Assembly: GCA_964607865.1 (NCBI GenBank)
Contig: CAZSLZ010000027.1
Span: 1 to 27,624, forward strand
Length of the DNA: 27,624 nt
Reading direction: 5' to 3'
Origin: CAZSLZ01 sp964607865
Lineage (GTDB): Bacteria; Vulcanimicrobiota; JAJTBE01; CAZSLZ01
Shown: positions 15,165-23,210 of the stretch, piece after piece
Layout: the number at the start of each line of letters is the position of its first letter
Numbering within the stretch: position 1 is the first letter of the stretch
Program-made: the position numbers and the translations under genes
The notes under the pieces: model-generated
What the model was told of the DNA's origin: nothing
Seen by the model: the letters and a program-made list of their open reading frames with translations, nothing else
Database searches by the model: none

Positions 15165-15254
15165 AGTGGCGAGGAAAGACGGTTATTTCGGTATTTTCTT
15201 CAAATGAAAAAACATGTGAAATGTTTCCAGCTTAAGAAGAGGTGACACGGTTTA

Positions 15255-16832
15255 ATGTTAGGAATGTCGGGCATAGCTGGCAAAGCTGCAGGGACTTCAA
15301 CAAGACAGGCTTCTGCTTCTCAGCCGGCTCAACCCACAGGCCAGCAGGCTTCTCCGGCCCAACAGGGTGCCCAGCAGGCTCCCCAACAGGGTGCCCAGCA
15401 GGCTCCCCAACAGGGTGGGCAGCAGGCGGGCCAGGCCCCCCAGCAAAATGTGGGGCAGAAACCGGGCCAGGCTCAGCAGGGCCAGCAGGCAGGCCCCGGT
15501 GCTCAGCAACTGCCCGGTGGCAAACATGCTCCCCAGCAGACATTTTTAAGGGCATCACTGCCCAAAGGTTTAAAAATGCCTGCCGGCAAACAGATGTGGG
15601 GCCAGGTATCGGGGAAGCAGGGAAACATGTTTACCCTGAAGGTTGGGAATGCCACCATGAATACCCGGACCATGCTTCCTCTGAATGTGGGACAAAGAAT
15701 ACTGGTAGGTTTTGGAAAACAAAGCGGAAACCAGGTAAGCCTTCAACTACTGAAGACCCTTACTTTCGCCAGAGTTTCCCAGAGCGATTTATCCCAGGCT
15801 TTGACCTCGATGAAATTACCGGTTAACGAGAAATCCATGGCCATTGCCAAGGGGCTGGTGGAATTTCAACTTCCCCTGACCCCTAAAAATGTTCAGGATT
15901 TCACCCGGCTGATGTCATCGTTGCCCAGGCCTATGACTCCCACAGATATGGCGGCGGCCAGTTTCCTGAAAATGGCCAGGCTGCCAATGACACCGGCAAA
16001 TGTGAAGCTGCTGTCAAGTTTTATTGCAAAGCACCCCATGTTGGGAGAGCAGTTGTTCTCAATCCAGAAAGACCCCGGCGCCGAGGCCACCACCAAGGAA
16101 ACCAGCGACCGGGAAGTAATGCTGGAAGACATCAGGGGCAATTTAAAAAATTATATAGTAGATCCCCGTAAACAACAACGGGAGGCCATGGCTAAAAACC
16201 TTCGAAACCTGGCCGGCGAGGAAGGAATAGAGAAACTGGAATATAACGGTTTCGGCGGTTCTGACCTTGAAGACAGCTGGCAGTTAATGAAACTGACCCG
16301 GCAACTGCAGAACCTGCCCCTGGAAGGTTTGTCCAGGGAGGAAGCTGCCAACCGCCAGAAAGCTCTGGGGTTGTTGAAGGAAATGGGCGAAAACCTGGGA
16401 GCCCACCAGTTAATTAACCGGGGTAAAATCGTGGAATCGGACCTGGCTTTTTACTACTTTCAGGTGCCTTTCAAGTTAAATGACGAAGAAACCACGGTGG
16501 AAATAAGAATTAAATATCATAATGAAGAGGACGAAAAAGTAGTTGATCCGGAAAACACTCACATAGAATTTGATGTAACCACCGAGAACCTGGGAGATAT
16601 GCATGTGGATTTAAAAGTTCGAAATGCGGTAGTAAGCCTGGAAATAAATAACTGGTCCGGGGAATTGGCGGAATTTATGGAAAGGTTTATTCCGTCCCTG
16701 CGGCAAAACATAAAGAATATGGGTTATAAGCCCGGCCTGTTCAAGACCGGCGTGCTGGATGAAATGCAGCGACGTGGGCTTATATCCAAATTAGATATGG
16801 ATTCGATGGAAAAAATAGATGTCCAAGCTTGA
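15255..16832 (+). CDS. fliK: Flagellar hook-length control protein, FliK-like
   Basis: This 525-residue protein opens the flagellar operon. Residues about 18-95 are Gln/Pro/Gly/Ala-rich and encoded partly by a 24-base tandem repeat (15361-15408 and on). The C-terminal region (about 420-515) has the FliK C-terminal pattern: FEVTT-like FDVTTENLGDMHVDLKV, VVSLEINNWSGELAEFMERFIPSLRQNIKNMGYKPG. That domain contacts FlhB to switch export from hook to filament. The middle is predicted helical. Followed directly by a FlhB-C-like gene, it mirrors the Bacillus ylqG-ylqH pair. GAGGTGA nine bases before ATG 15255 supports this start; ATG 15264 is an alternative. Confidence 0.8.
   Translation: MLGMSGIAGKAAGTSTRQASASQPAQPTGQQASPAQQGAQQAPQQGAQQAPQQGGQQAGQAPQQNVGQKPGQAQQGQQAGPGAQQLPGGKHAPQQTFLRASLPKGLKMPAGKQMWGQVSGKQGNMFTLKVGNATMNTRTMLPLNVGQRILVGFGKQSGNQVSLQLLKTLTFARVSQSDLSQALTSMKLPVNEKSMAIAKGLVEFQLPLTPKNVQDFTRLMSSLPRPMTPTDMAAASFLKMARLPMTPANVKLLSSFIAKHPMLGEQLFSIQKDPGAEATTKETSDREVMLEDIRGNLKNYIVDPRKQQREAMAKNLRNLAGEEGIEKLEYNGFGGSDLEDSWQLMKLTRQLQNLPLEGLSREEAANRQKALGLLKEMGENLGAHQLINRGKIVESDLAFYYFQVPFKLNDEETTVEIRIKYHNEEDEKVVDPENTHIEFDVTTENLGDMHVDLKVRNAVVSLEINNWSGELAEFMERFIPSLRQNIKNMGYKPGLFKTGVLDEMQRRGLISKLDMDSMEKIDVQA
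15361..15431 (+). repeat. 24-base tandem repeat coding AQQAPQQG units in the FliK-like gene
   Basis: Two identical 24-base units (15361-15384 and 15385-15408) and a partial diverged third (15409-15431) encode repeated Gln/Pro/Ala/Gly octapeptides. Being a multiple of three, copy changes would lengthen or shorten the disordered N-terminus without frameshift. Such ruler-like regions are known to vary in FliK proteins. Confidence 0.9.
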
Positions 16833-17292
16833 CAATAACAATAACGATTGGGATATTGAAGACAGATTCGAGTTTGAAAGGAGCGATGATGAGCCGGAAG
16901 AAGAACCGGAGCTGGCGGATAAGTATGCCATAGGCATGAAATTTGACCCTGAAACGGGTTTGCCGGTGGTAACAAGCCTGGGGCGGGGTTTAATAGCCCG
17001 GATGATGGAGGAGAAAGCCGGCCGTGCCGGAGTGGAAGTAGAACGAGACCCGGAGATGGTAAAAAGGATGTTTCGCCCCACTACCGACGAGGCGATTCCC
17101 ACCCGGACTTATCAGATAATCGCAGAAATTTTAACTTTTATATACCAGGTCAACGAAGCTTACACCGGTGAAGAGGCCCGGGAAGAGATGGAAAAGATTA
17201 TTCCCGAGGTAGAAGAATCTTTTCAGGAAGAGCTGGAGGAAGAGTTAATAGAAGAGTTGGAAAACGGGGATTACATAGAAGAAGATTATTAA
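16819..17292 (+). CDS. FlhB C-terminal-domain homologue (YlqH/FhlX type)
   Basis: The ATG at 16819 overlaps the end of the FliK-like gene by 14 bases, indicating coupling. The 157-residue protein is very acidic at both ends (DDEPEEEPEL near the start, a Glu-rich tail). The core (about 33-117) follows the cytoplasmic domain of FlhB/YscU: KYAIGMKFDPETGLPVVTSLGRGLIARMM, then AGVEVERDPEMVKRMF, then AIPTRTYQIIAEILTFIY. The NPTH autocleavage motif and membrane part are absent. Such stand-alone FlhB-C paralogues sit beside fliK-like genes in Bacillota and may substitute for or modulate FlhB in switching substrate specificity. Confidence 0.8.
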   Translation: MSKLDNNNNDWDIEDRFEFERSDDEPEEEPELADKYAIGMKFDPETGLPVVTSLGRGLIARMMEEKAGRAGVEVERDPEMVKRMFRPTTDEAIPTRTYQIIAEILTFIYQVNEAYTGEEAREEMEKIIPEVEESFQEELEEELIEELENGDYIEEDY

Positions 17293-17334
17293 AAAGTTAT
17301 TAATCATAAAATTAATTATGGAGGTGCAAACAAT

Positions 17335-18111
17335 ATGATGGAAGGTATGAAGCGGGCAACCCAGGGAATGATGGCAATGCAGGAGCAACAGTCCGTAATT
17401 GCCAACAACCTGGCCAACGTTGGAACCACAGGTTTTCGCCGGGATGTGATGGACGTCCAGTCCTTCAACCAGATTCTGGACAACCAGATGAAGCAGGTAA
17501 GCATGCCCGGCCAGACCGGTAACGGTTTTCTGCAGGTGAGCGGTGGAATGGATACCAAAGGTATGCTTTACACCAATACCCGCACCAGTTATGCCCAGGG
17601 CGCGCTGAAAATGACCGGAAATAATTTCGATGTGGCGCTTGACGACAACGGAAAAGGTTTCTTCACCGTGCAGGGCAAGGACGGAATTAAATTTACCCGG
17701 AACGGTTCATTCCGCCTGAGCAATGAAGGCTACCTGGTTACCGGTGACGGTTCAAAGGTAATGGGCCATAACGGCGCCATTAAATTAAATGGAACCAATT
17801 TCCAGGTGAACGATGCCGGAGTTATCAGTGTTGACGGAAAGGAAGTTGACAAGTTCCTGGTCACCGAGTTTACCGACAAGGCCAACATGCAGAAAAACGG
17901 AGAAGACAAATTCACTGCCAACAAGGGTTTCAAAATCTCTGACAACTTTGCCGTAAAACAGGGTTACCTGGAAATGGGCAATGTGAACATCGTAAGAGAA
18001 ATGACCGAAATGATGAAAGTAATGAAATCCTACGAAGCCAACCAGAAAGTTCTACAGGCTCAGGATCAGGCCTGGAAGAAATCGGTGAACGAAGTAGGTA
18101 AAACAGGTTAA
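17335..18111 (+). CDS. flgF: Flagellar basal-body rod protein, FlgF-like
   Basis: This 258-residue rod-family protein has the N-terminal signature MQEQQSVIANNLANVGTTGFRRD, the central FTRNGSFRLSNEGYLVTGDG segment, and the C-terminal helix GNVNIVREMTEMMKVMKSYEANQKVLQ. These form the coiled helices of the axial structure. It is shorter than hook protein FlgE and is the first of two adjacent FlgF/FlgG paralogues, so FlgF (FlhO-like) is the likely identity. GGAGGTG eight bases before ATG 17335 fixes the start. It follows the FlhB-C-like gene by 42 bases in the same operon. Confidence 0.87.
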   Translation: MMEGMKRATQGMMAMQEQQSVIANNLANVGTTGFRRDVMDVQSFNQILDNQMKQVSMPGQTGNGFLQVSGGMDTKGMLYTNTRTSYAQGALKMTGNNFDVALDDNGKGFFTVQGKDGIKFTRNGSFRLSNEGYLVTGDGSKVMGHNGAIKLNGTNFQVNDAGVISVDGKEVDKFLVTEFTDKANMQKNGEDKFTANKGFKISDNFAVKQGYLEMGNVNIVREMTEMMKVMKSYEANQKVLQAQDQAWKKSVNEVGKTG

Positions 18112-18160
18112 ATAATAAATTTAAAATAAACAACCAAAATTATAAGGAGGTAGAATCGCT

Positions 18161-18928
18161 ATGATGCGAGGAATGTATTCAGCTGCTACAGGTATGATGG
18201 CTCAGCAAACCAATATCGACAATATAACCAATAACCTGGCTAACGTGGAATCGACTGCTTTTAAACAGTCACGGGTAGATTTTCAGGATCTGCTTTATGC
18301 CCACTCCAAAGATCCCAATACCGATGCCACATCCGGCAACCAGATAGGTATGGGTGTGAGGGCTGCGTCAACCCAGAAGATTTTTTCCCAGGGAACCATA
18401 GCCCGCACCGGAAATAATTTCGATGTAGCTATCCAGGGTGACGGTTTCTTCCGGGTTACCATGCCCAACGGAGAGGAAGCCTACACCAGAGACGGCGCAT
18501 TTAAACTGGATAAAAACGGTGAACTCACCACCCAGGCCGGCTATCCCATCGGAATAAAGATTCCCAAGGATCACACCAATGTTCAGGTCAAACCCAACGG
18601 GGAAGTGTTTGCCACCCATATTAATGAAGTGAAACCCAAGAAAATCGGAGAATTGAAATTGACCCGTTTTCTGAACCCCGCCGGTTTGAAGGCGCTTGGT
18701 GGAAGTTTATATAAAGCCACCGATGTTTGCGGCGCCCACACCACCGACGTACCCGGCCAGAACGGACTGGGAGTTGTTGCCCAGGGATTCCTGGAAAAAT
18801 CCAACGTCAACGTGGTTGCCGAGATGATGAACATCATCCAGGCCCAGAGAGCTTACGAAATGGCTCAAAAAGGCGTCCAGGCCGCTGATGAAATGACAAG
18901 AATGGCCAACCAGCTCCATAAAGGTTAA
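18161..18928 (+). CDS. flgG: Flagellar distal rod protein FlgG
   Basis: This 255-residue protein has classic FlgG features: MRGMYSAATGMMAQQTNIDNITNNLANVEST at the N-terminus, an insert around GNQIGMGVRAAST, GDGFFRV, AYTRDGAFKLDKNGEL, and the C-terminal LEKSNVNVVAEMMNIIQAQRAYEMAQKGVQAADEM. It builds the distal rod below the hook. AAGGAGG precedes the ATG by about ten bases. The gap to the FlgF-like gene is 49 bases without a terminator, consistent with one operon. Confidence 0.95.
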   Translation: MMRGMYSAATGMMAQQTNIDNITNNLANVESTAFKQSRVDFQDLLYAHSKDPNTDATSGNQIGMGVRAASTQKIFSQGTIARTGNNFDVAIQGDGFFRVTMPNGEEAYTRDGAFKLDKNGELTTQAGYPIGIKIPKDHTNVQVKPNGEVFATHINEVKPKKIGELKLTRFLNPAGLKALGGSLYKATDVCGAHTTDVPGQNGLGVVAQGFLEKSNVNVVAEMMNIIQAQRAYEMAQKGVQAADEMTRMANQLHKG

Positions 18929-18996
18929 GTAAGCTGAGCAAAAACCTTTCTGGATAAGAAGAACCTGAAAAAAGACCAAAAACGGGAGGTAATTTA

Positions 18997-19296
18997 ATGA
19001 ATATCCATAGAATGACTCCCCATAGCTTTAAGAAAGCTGCGGAAGAGTTACCGTCAACCCATAAAAATGATGCGGAATTGCAAAAGGCGTGCAAGGAGTT
19101 CGAGTCGCTGTTTCTTAACCAACTCCTTACTGCCATGAGGAAGACAATTCCCAAAGTGGACGGCCAGGAAAACAACCAGAAGCAAATGTATGAATCCATG
19201 ATGGATACTGAACTTGCCAAATCCTGGTCCCAGTCTGACGGCATTGGCCTTGCCAATGTGCTCTATCAGCAGTTAAAACACAACAAGGGTACCTGA
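18997..19296 (+). CDS. flgJ: Rod-binding (FlgJ N-terminal domain) protein
   Basis: This 99-residue protein consists only of the rod-binding domain: ACKEFESLFLNQLLTAMRKTIP, MYESMMDTELAKSW and GIGLANVLYQQL. FlgJ of proteobacteria carries an added muramidase domain; here it is missing, so the cell would need a separate peptidoglycan hydrolase for rod assembly. GGGAGG about eight bases before ATG 18997 supports the start. It is the last gene before the operon's terminator. Confidence 0.88.
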   Translation: MNIHRMTPHSFKKAAEELPSTHKNDAELQKACKEFESLFLNQLLTAMRKTIPKVDGQENNQKQMYESMMDTELAKSWSQSDGIGLANVLYQQLKHNKGT

Positions 19297-19402
19297 TAGC
19301 TGAAAACTGATATTTCTTAACATGGCTGATTCTAAATCTTCGGAATAATCCTATTCCGCAGGTTGGTGATGTCCAAAAACGGGCATAGCCAGGTTTGATA
19401 TT

Positions 19403-19437
19403 AAAAAAAGACCGGTTTCAAACCGGCCTTTTTTTTT
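19403..19437 (+). terminator. Intrinsic terminator of the flagellar operon
   Basis: CCGGTT (19412-19417) and AACCGG (19421-19426) form a GC-rich stem with a three-base loop, followed by a run of nine T after CC. It lies about 110 bases past the flgJ-like stop. Confidence 0.88.
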
Positions 19438-19544
19438 GGGGGTTCATATCTATACAAATTATGGAACTCTATAGGTAAAGGTTATTATTTTATTATGTTG
19501 AACAAATAATCAAGGAAAAAAAGATAAGTTTAGGAGGACTAAAA

Positions 19545-19985
19545 ATGGCTGAAAAAAATCCCAAAGTTATTATGGAAACCGATAAAGGAACTATGACCAT
19601 TGAGTTGTATTCCAAAGAGGCTCCCGGAACTGTGGATAATTTCATTTCTCTTATAGAGAAGGGTTATTACGATGGTTTGGCCTTTCACCGGGTGATCCCA
19701 AATTTTGTAATTCAGGGCGGTTGCCCTAAGGGCGATGGAACCGGAGGCCCGGGTTATACAATTAAATGTGAAACTGAAGGTAATCCTCACAAACATTTGA
19801 GGGGATCACTGTCTATGGCACACCGGGGAAAAGATACCGGCGGAAGCCAGTTTTTCATTTGCCACAGCCCTCAGGAACATCTGGACGGAGTTCATACCGT
19901 ATTCGGCAGGGTAGTTGAAGGCACAGATGTAATAGATAAGATAAAAAAAGGCGATAAAATGAAAAAATTGACGGTTCAGAAATAA
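19545..19985 (+). CDS. Cyclophilin-type peptidyl-prolyl cis-trans isomerase
   Basis: This 146-residue cytosolic cyclophilin catalyses proline isomerisation during folding. It shows GYYDGLAFHRVIPNFVIQGG with catalytic Arg49, GPGYTIKCE, GSLSMAH, GGSQFFICHSPQEHLDGVHTVFGRV. The position often occupied by Trp in eukaryotic enzymes is His, as in many bacterial forms. There is no signal peptide. AGGAGG before ATG 19545 marks the start. It is a single-gene unit between two terminators. Confidence 0.96.
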   Translation: MAEKNPKVIMETDKGTMTIELYSKEAPGTVDNFISLIEKGYYDGLAFHRVIPNFVIQGGCPKGDGTGGPGYTIKCETEGNPHKHLRGSLSMAHRGKDTGGSQFFICHSPQEHLDGVHTVFGRVVEGTDVIDKIKKGDKMKKLTVQK

Positions 19986-20050
19986 GGCATATCAGCTGAA
20001 ACTCATACAAGGTGAAATTTTAAAAATTTCTATTATTCAAAAGAACTTTT

Positions 20051-20089
20051 GAGGGAAAAATGCTCGTAAGAGAAATTATCCCTCTTTTT
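20051..20089 (+). terminator. Probable terminator of the cyclophilin gene
   Basis: GAGGGA (20051-20056) pairs with TCCCTC (20079-20084), followed by five T. The 22-base loop makes it weaker than the other terminators here. Confidence 0.5.
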
Positions 20090-20108
20090 AATTATTATTG
20101 TTATTTGA

Positions 20109-21677
20109 CTACATGTTGAAGTCTTCAGGAGATAAAGATCTGATAAAATCAGGTTCACAACTTTCTTCCAGTTTTTTCAGCAAATTATCCTGGTGGATTT
20201 TATTAAGATCAATTCCCAGCTCTCTATCCTTTTCTTCTCTTTTCCGGGCAGTTTCTATTTCTTTTTGATAAAGCTCATGCTCTTCTTCAAAAGTATTTCT
20301 CAAAAATGAATATTCAATCAATGGTTTTTCATTTAAAAAAACTGCTGCCAGGGGGAAATCTCCATCCCGGGCATAATCCAGAGGTGTTTTGCCATCAGAA
20401 TCTCGAATATTGCTGTCAGCCCCGGCTCTTCTGAGTTCAGCCAGCCCCGGTAAAAAATTGCTTCTGGCAGCATAATGCAGGGCAGTGAATAGACACTTTC
20501 TGAAACCATTCTTTTGCGCCCCCGCCAATAAAAGGTATCTCATACATTTTACATTATGTTCCTCGGTGGCCCTGATCAGGGGAGTAAGGCAGCGATCTGA
20601 GGGTTCGTTGAGATCTGCCTCAAGGTAGATAAGATATTTTACCAGTGAAGAATTGCCCCTGCCCGAAGCGTTTCTCAATTGGGAGCCCAGGTCCTGCCGG
20701 ATTTTCAGTTTATCTGTGTTCAAATCTTCCTTTTTACCTATATGATAGTGAAGAGTGGCGCCATTGTTAACCAGCAAACGAACCAGAGGGTGATAATAAT
20801 TCTCCGCTGTATAATCCAGGGGGGTTCTGTTGTTTTCGTCAATTAAATTGGGGTTGGCTCCCTTTTCCAGTAAATATTCAGCCATTGCATAGTTATCCTC
20901 TTCTGCGGCATGGTGCAGGGCAGTTTTTCCCTTTCTATCCCTGACGTCAATATCCATCCCCAGGTCCAGCAAGTATTTTATAATTTCAATCAAATCAAAC
21001 CCGGCAGCCAGATGAAGAGCATAATGTTCCCCCAGGTTAAACACAGCTTCCCTGCTCATTAAGAAATTAATGAGTGAGGAGTTTTTATAAAAAACCGCAT
21101 AGGAAAGAGGTGTAAAGCCATTGTTATCTACCACATTGATATTGGCTCCGTGGGAAAGAAGAAAGGCAACCAGAGGAATATCCCCCTTGTACACTGCATA
21201 ATGTACAGGTTTTATGCCAAGAAAGGTGGTTGAGTTAATCTTATAGCCCCCCATAAGCAGAAGCTCCAGAAGCTCTGTCCTGTTAAGCTCCAGCGCTGTT
21301 AAAAATATTAACTCTGCCATAACGGCGTCAATTCTGAAATTCTTATGGGAGATAATTTTTTTTATCAGATCCCACTTTTCGCTTTTAATAAGAATATGTA
21401 AAACTGAAACTGTTGTGAAATGGGAAAAATCCTGAGAAACCGGGCCTGCGAGTTCTTTTTCAGCCAGGTTGAAATCTTTTTTTAAAACAGCCTGTTGAAA
21501 CGGAAGAAGCTTGTCATCTGCCAGTAATTTCTCTTCATGGCTGGGATAGTAAGCTACAGGCTTTTTTTCTCTTTCCCTTCTGGCTTTAAGAGCTTTTTCC
21601 CTTTCAATTTGCCTGCGGAGTTTACCCACCTTGCTTATTAAGAAATCCAGGGTTTTTTTCTTCACATAAGACCACAT
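20109..21677 (-). CDS. Cytosolic ankyrin-repeat protein
   Basis: The protein has 522 residues from ATG 21677, preceded by AAGGGGG. An upstream in-frame ATG at 21734 lies before the promoter box and is unlikely. The N-terminus (1-45) is strongly basic and helical (KLRRQIEREKALKARREREKK). Ankyrin repeats occupy about 115-440, with clear copies at GIKPVHYAVYKGDIPLVAFLLSHGANINV, GKTALHHAAEEDNYAMAEYLLEKGANPNL, TPLDYTAENYYHPLVRLLVNNGA, TPLIRATEEHNVKCMRYLLLAGA, FTALHYAARSN and GKTPLDYARDGDF. The end is a charged, probably coiled helix. It has no signal peptide or enzymatic motif, so it is likely a protein-interaction scaffold. Partner unknown. Confidence 0.93.
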   Translation of the reverse strand: MWSYVKKKTLDFLISKVGKLRRQIEREKALKARREREKKPVAYYPSHEEKLLADDKLLPFQQAVLKKDFNLAEKELAGPVSQDFSHFTTVSVLHILIKSEKWDLIKKIISHKNFRIDAVMAELIFLTALELNRTELLELLLMGGYKINSTTFLGIKPVHYAVYKGDIPLVAFLLSHGANINVVDNNGFTPLSYAVFYKNSSLINFLMSREAVFNLGEHYALHLAAGFDLIEIIKYLLDLGMDIDVRDRKGKTALHHAAEEDNYAMAEYLLEKGANPNLIDENNRTPLDYTAENYYHPLVRLLVNNGATLHYHIGKKEDLNTDKLKIRQDLGSQLRNASGRGNSSLVKYLIYLEADLNEPSDRCLTPLIRATEEHNVKCMRYLLLAGAQKNGFRKCLFTALHYAARSNFLPGLAELRRAGADSNIRDSDGKTPLDYARDGDFPLAAVFLNEKPLIEYSFLRNTFEEEHELYQKEIETARKREEKDRELGIDLNKIHQDNLLKKLEESCEPDFIRSLSPEDFNM

Positions 21678-21705
21678 ATTTCCCCCTTGAAAACTATATA
21701 TATTT

Positions 21706-21714
21706 ATTATACCA
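21706..21714 (-). promoter_or_regulatory. Extended -10 promoter of the ankyrin gene
   Basis: TGGTATAAT on the minus strand is an extended -10. It lies about 30 bases before the ATG at 21677. No good -35 is visible, which extended -10 promoters can lack. Confidence 0.55.
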
Positions 21715-21812
21715 GAAACCAAGAAAAAATCCATTGCCTCATCTTTTCTAAAGGAATCATTTTAAGTTGATAGTAATTATATTGTGTATAGAAAAAAATA
21801 GGAGGGAAAAAA

Positions 21813-22130
21813 ATGTACACAACAGTAATGACCATCAACATCAAACCGGGAATGTGGGAAGAAACCTGGCAGACCTGGCAGAATATCATACATTCCAATA
21901 CTCTGGATATGACAGGATTTCTGGATATGGAAATTCTTATTAATCATGAGGATCAGAAAATTCTGGAGATTGCTCACTGGACGGACAGAATCAGCGCCGA
22001 ATCGTCAATTAACAGTAATATGGGCACAATGATGAACGCATTCAGCCATGTTATGCAATCGCCTCCGACTCTGGAAGGTTTTGATACCCGCACCGAGATT
22101 AAACCCCGTGAAATGGCTGCAATGATGTAA
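21813..22130 (+). CDS. Small ABM-like (dimeric alpha-beta barrel) protein
   Basis: This 105-residue protein starts at ATG 21813 after AGGAGGG. The first part, VMTINIKPGMWEETWQTWQNII, then FLDMEILINHEDQKILEIAHWTDRISAESS, follows the antibiotic-biosynthesis-monooxygenase-like ferredoxin fold. A strand is followed by a Trp-rich helix, then a strand carrying a conserved W before the second helix. Members include oxygenases, heme-degrading enzymes and many proteins of unknown role. The Met-rich helix (MGTMMNAFSHVM) and disordered tail (KPREMAAMM) are unusual. Substrate unknown. It is divergent from the ankyrin gene and ended by a strong terminator. Confidence 0.75.
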   Translation: MYTTVMTINIKPGMWEETWQTWQNIIHSNTLDMTGFLDMEILINHEDQKILEIAHWTDRISAESSINSNMGTMMNAFSHVMQSPPTLEGFDTRTEIKPREMAAMM

Positions 22131-22144
22131 AAAAAAAATAAACT

Positions 22145-22175
22145 GGGGGAGCCTGAAAGGCTCCTCTTTTTTTTT
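22145..22175 (+). terminator. Strong intrinsic terminator
   Basis: GGAGCCT (22148-22154) and AGGCTCC (22158-22164) form a stem with a GAA loop, extended by G:C pairs, followed by nine T. It ends the ABM-like gene. Confidence 0.92.
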
Positions 22176-22214
22176 GAAGGTTTTGTATGGTTCATATAGA
22201 AATATTATTATATT

Positions 22215-23198
22215 ATGGACGCAAAAAAGATCAGGAAAAAGAATGAAACAAAAAAATCTTCCATTCGGCAACGTTTATGGACTACCCGGAGTGTAGATCT
22301 TAATGAGCAGGCCATAGAAGAATTTGTTGAAATCTGCCGCCAGGCTCAAAAAAATAAGGAGTCCATTCTTATAAATACGGCCCGGCACAGAACCGCCATT
22401 ATTGGCACCTTCAACATAGAGTGGCTGGGTGGCTGTCCTTATGAAAAACCCCGGGGTAAAGTGCCAAAGAGAAATAAAGAAGATTATAAAAAACTGGCGG
22501 GGATTATTCAGGATACCGGTACCTGCCTGATGGCCCTGCAGGAAGTGGTTACCTGCGATGCCCTGAAGGAAATTCTGAAGCACCTGCCGGGCTGGGGGTA
22601 TATTCTTTCCAGAAATATTAATCAGAAAGTTGCTTTTATTTTCGACAGAAGCCGGGTTAAATATGATGCTGGTTCCATTGTAATCATGAAAGAGATGGCG
22701 GATTCCAAAACTTTCAATTATGAGAATTTGCGGCCGCCTTTGTCGGTATATATGAAGGTTGATAATTTTGACTGTAATTTCATTGCGGTTCATAAGAAAT
22801 CTGGGTTCAACCTTAACAGCCAGTCGATTCGATATAAACAGTGCCGTATGATGAACCGCTGGATAAAAGCCTACCTGGAAAACAATGAAGATAAGGATTT
22901 AATAATTCTGGGCGATTACAACGATATGCCCGAATCTCTGACCCTGCAGGCGTTAAGGGAAGGAGATATATTGAATTTTTCCACAGGAGATCTGAAGAAA
23001 AACGAATACACCAACATACCCCATAAAGCAATTATTGATCATATAGGGGTAACCGCGGTTAAGGGCGGAGCCCACGAAGAAGTCAAATTCTGGACCCTGA
23101 AAACAATTGATGAAAAAAAATATCCGGGCTATCAAAAATGGGCGTCAGACCACAAACCCATATTTGTATGTGTGGATACCGAATTCGATAACGATTAA
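22215..23198 (+). CDS. Endonuclease/exonuclease/phosphatase (DNase I-like) family protein
   Basis: This 327-residue protein has the EEP catalytic set: Asn67 in GTFNIEWL, Glu110 in ALQEV, His193 in AVHKKS, Asp234/Asn236 in LGDYND, Asp275/His276 in IIDHIGV, and Asp312/His313 in SDHKPIF. It is a metal-dependent phosphodiesterase whose substrate (nucleic acid or phospholipid headgroup) cannot be told. The N-terminus is basic and not a signal peptide. The ATG has no Shine-Dalgarno sequence. TATTAT at 22203-22208 ends seven bases before it, so translation may be leaderless. The membrane-protein gene follows after 12 bases, suggesting one unit. Confidence 0.9.
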   Translation: MDAKKIRKKNETKKSSIRQRLWTTRSVDLNEQAIEEFVEICRQAQKNKESILINTARHRTAIIGTFNIEWLGGCPYEKPRGKVPKRNKEDYKKLAGIIQDTGTCLMALQEVVTCDALKEILKHLPGWGYILSRNINQKVAFIFDRSRVKYDAGSIVIMKEMADSKTFNYENLRPPLSVYMKVDNFDCNFIAVHKKSGFNLNSQSIRYKQCRMMNRWIKAYLENNEDKDLIILGDYNDMPESLTLQALREGDILNFSTGDLKKNEYTNIPHKAIIDHIGVTAVKGGAHEEVKFWTLKTIDEKKYPGYQKWASDHKPIFVCVDTEFDND

Positions 23199-23210
23199 CT
23201 GGAAGAAACT

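Larger units (their letters stand above)
14693..15254. other. Long AT-rich intergenic region between the IS remnant and the flagellar operon
   Basis: No standard gene is present. The region holds a possible tiny minus-strand gene with a non-ATG start (14803-14937), its promoter, and two arrays of TTAACA-like hexamers at 11-base period (14979-15006 and 15111-15149). It also contains the leader of the flagellar operon. A/T runs are frequent, so single hexamers alone mean little; the fixed spacing is the notable feature. Confidence 0.6.

Noticed and set aside
15361..15431. CRISPR-like array
   Set aside because: The repeats are contiguous and in frame with no spacers.
15242..15826. Overlapping Pro/Gly-rich open frame of 194 codons in the FliK-like gene
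   Set aside because: It is an alternate frame of the GC-rich repeat region, without a ribosome site, inside a gene with a recognisable FliK C-terminus.
21678..21734. Longer N-terminus for the ankyrin protein starting at 21734
   Set aside because: An extended -10 box lies within this stretch and AAGGGGG precedes the ATG at 21677.
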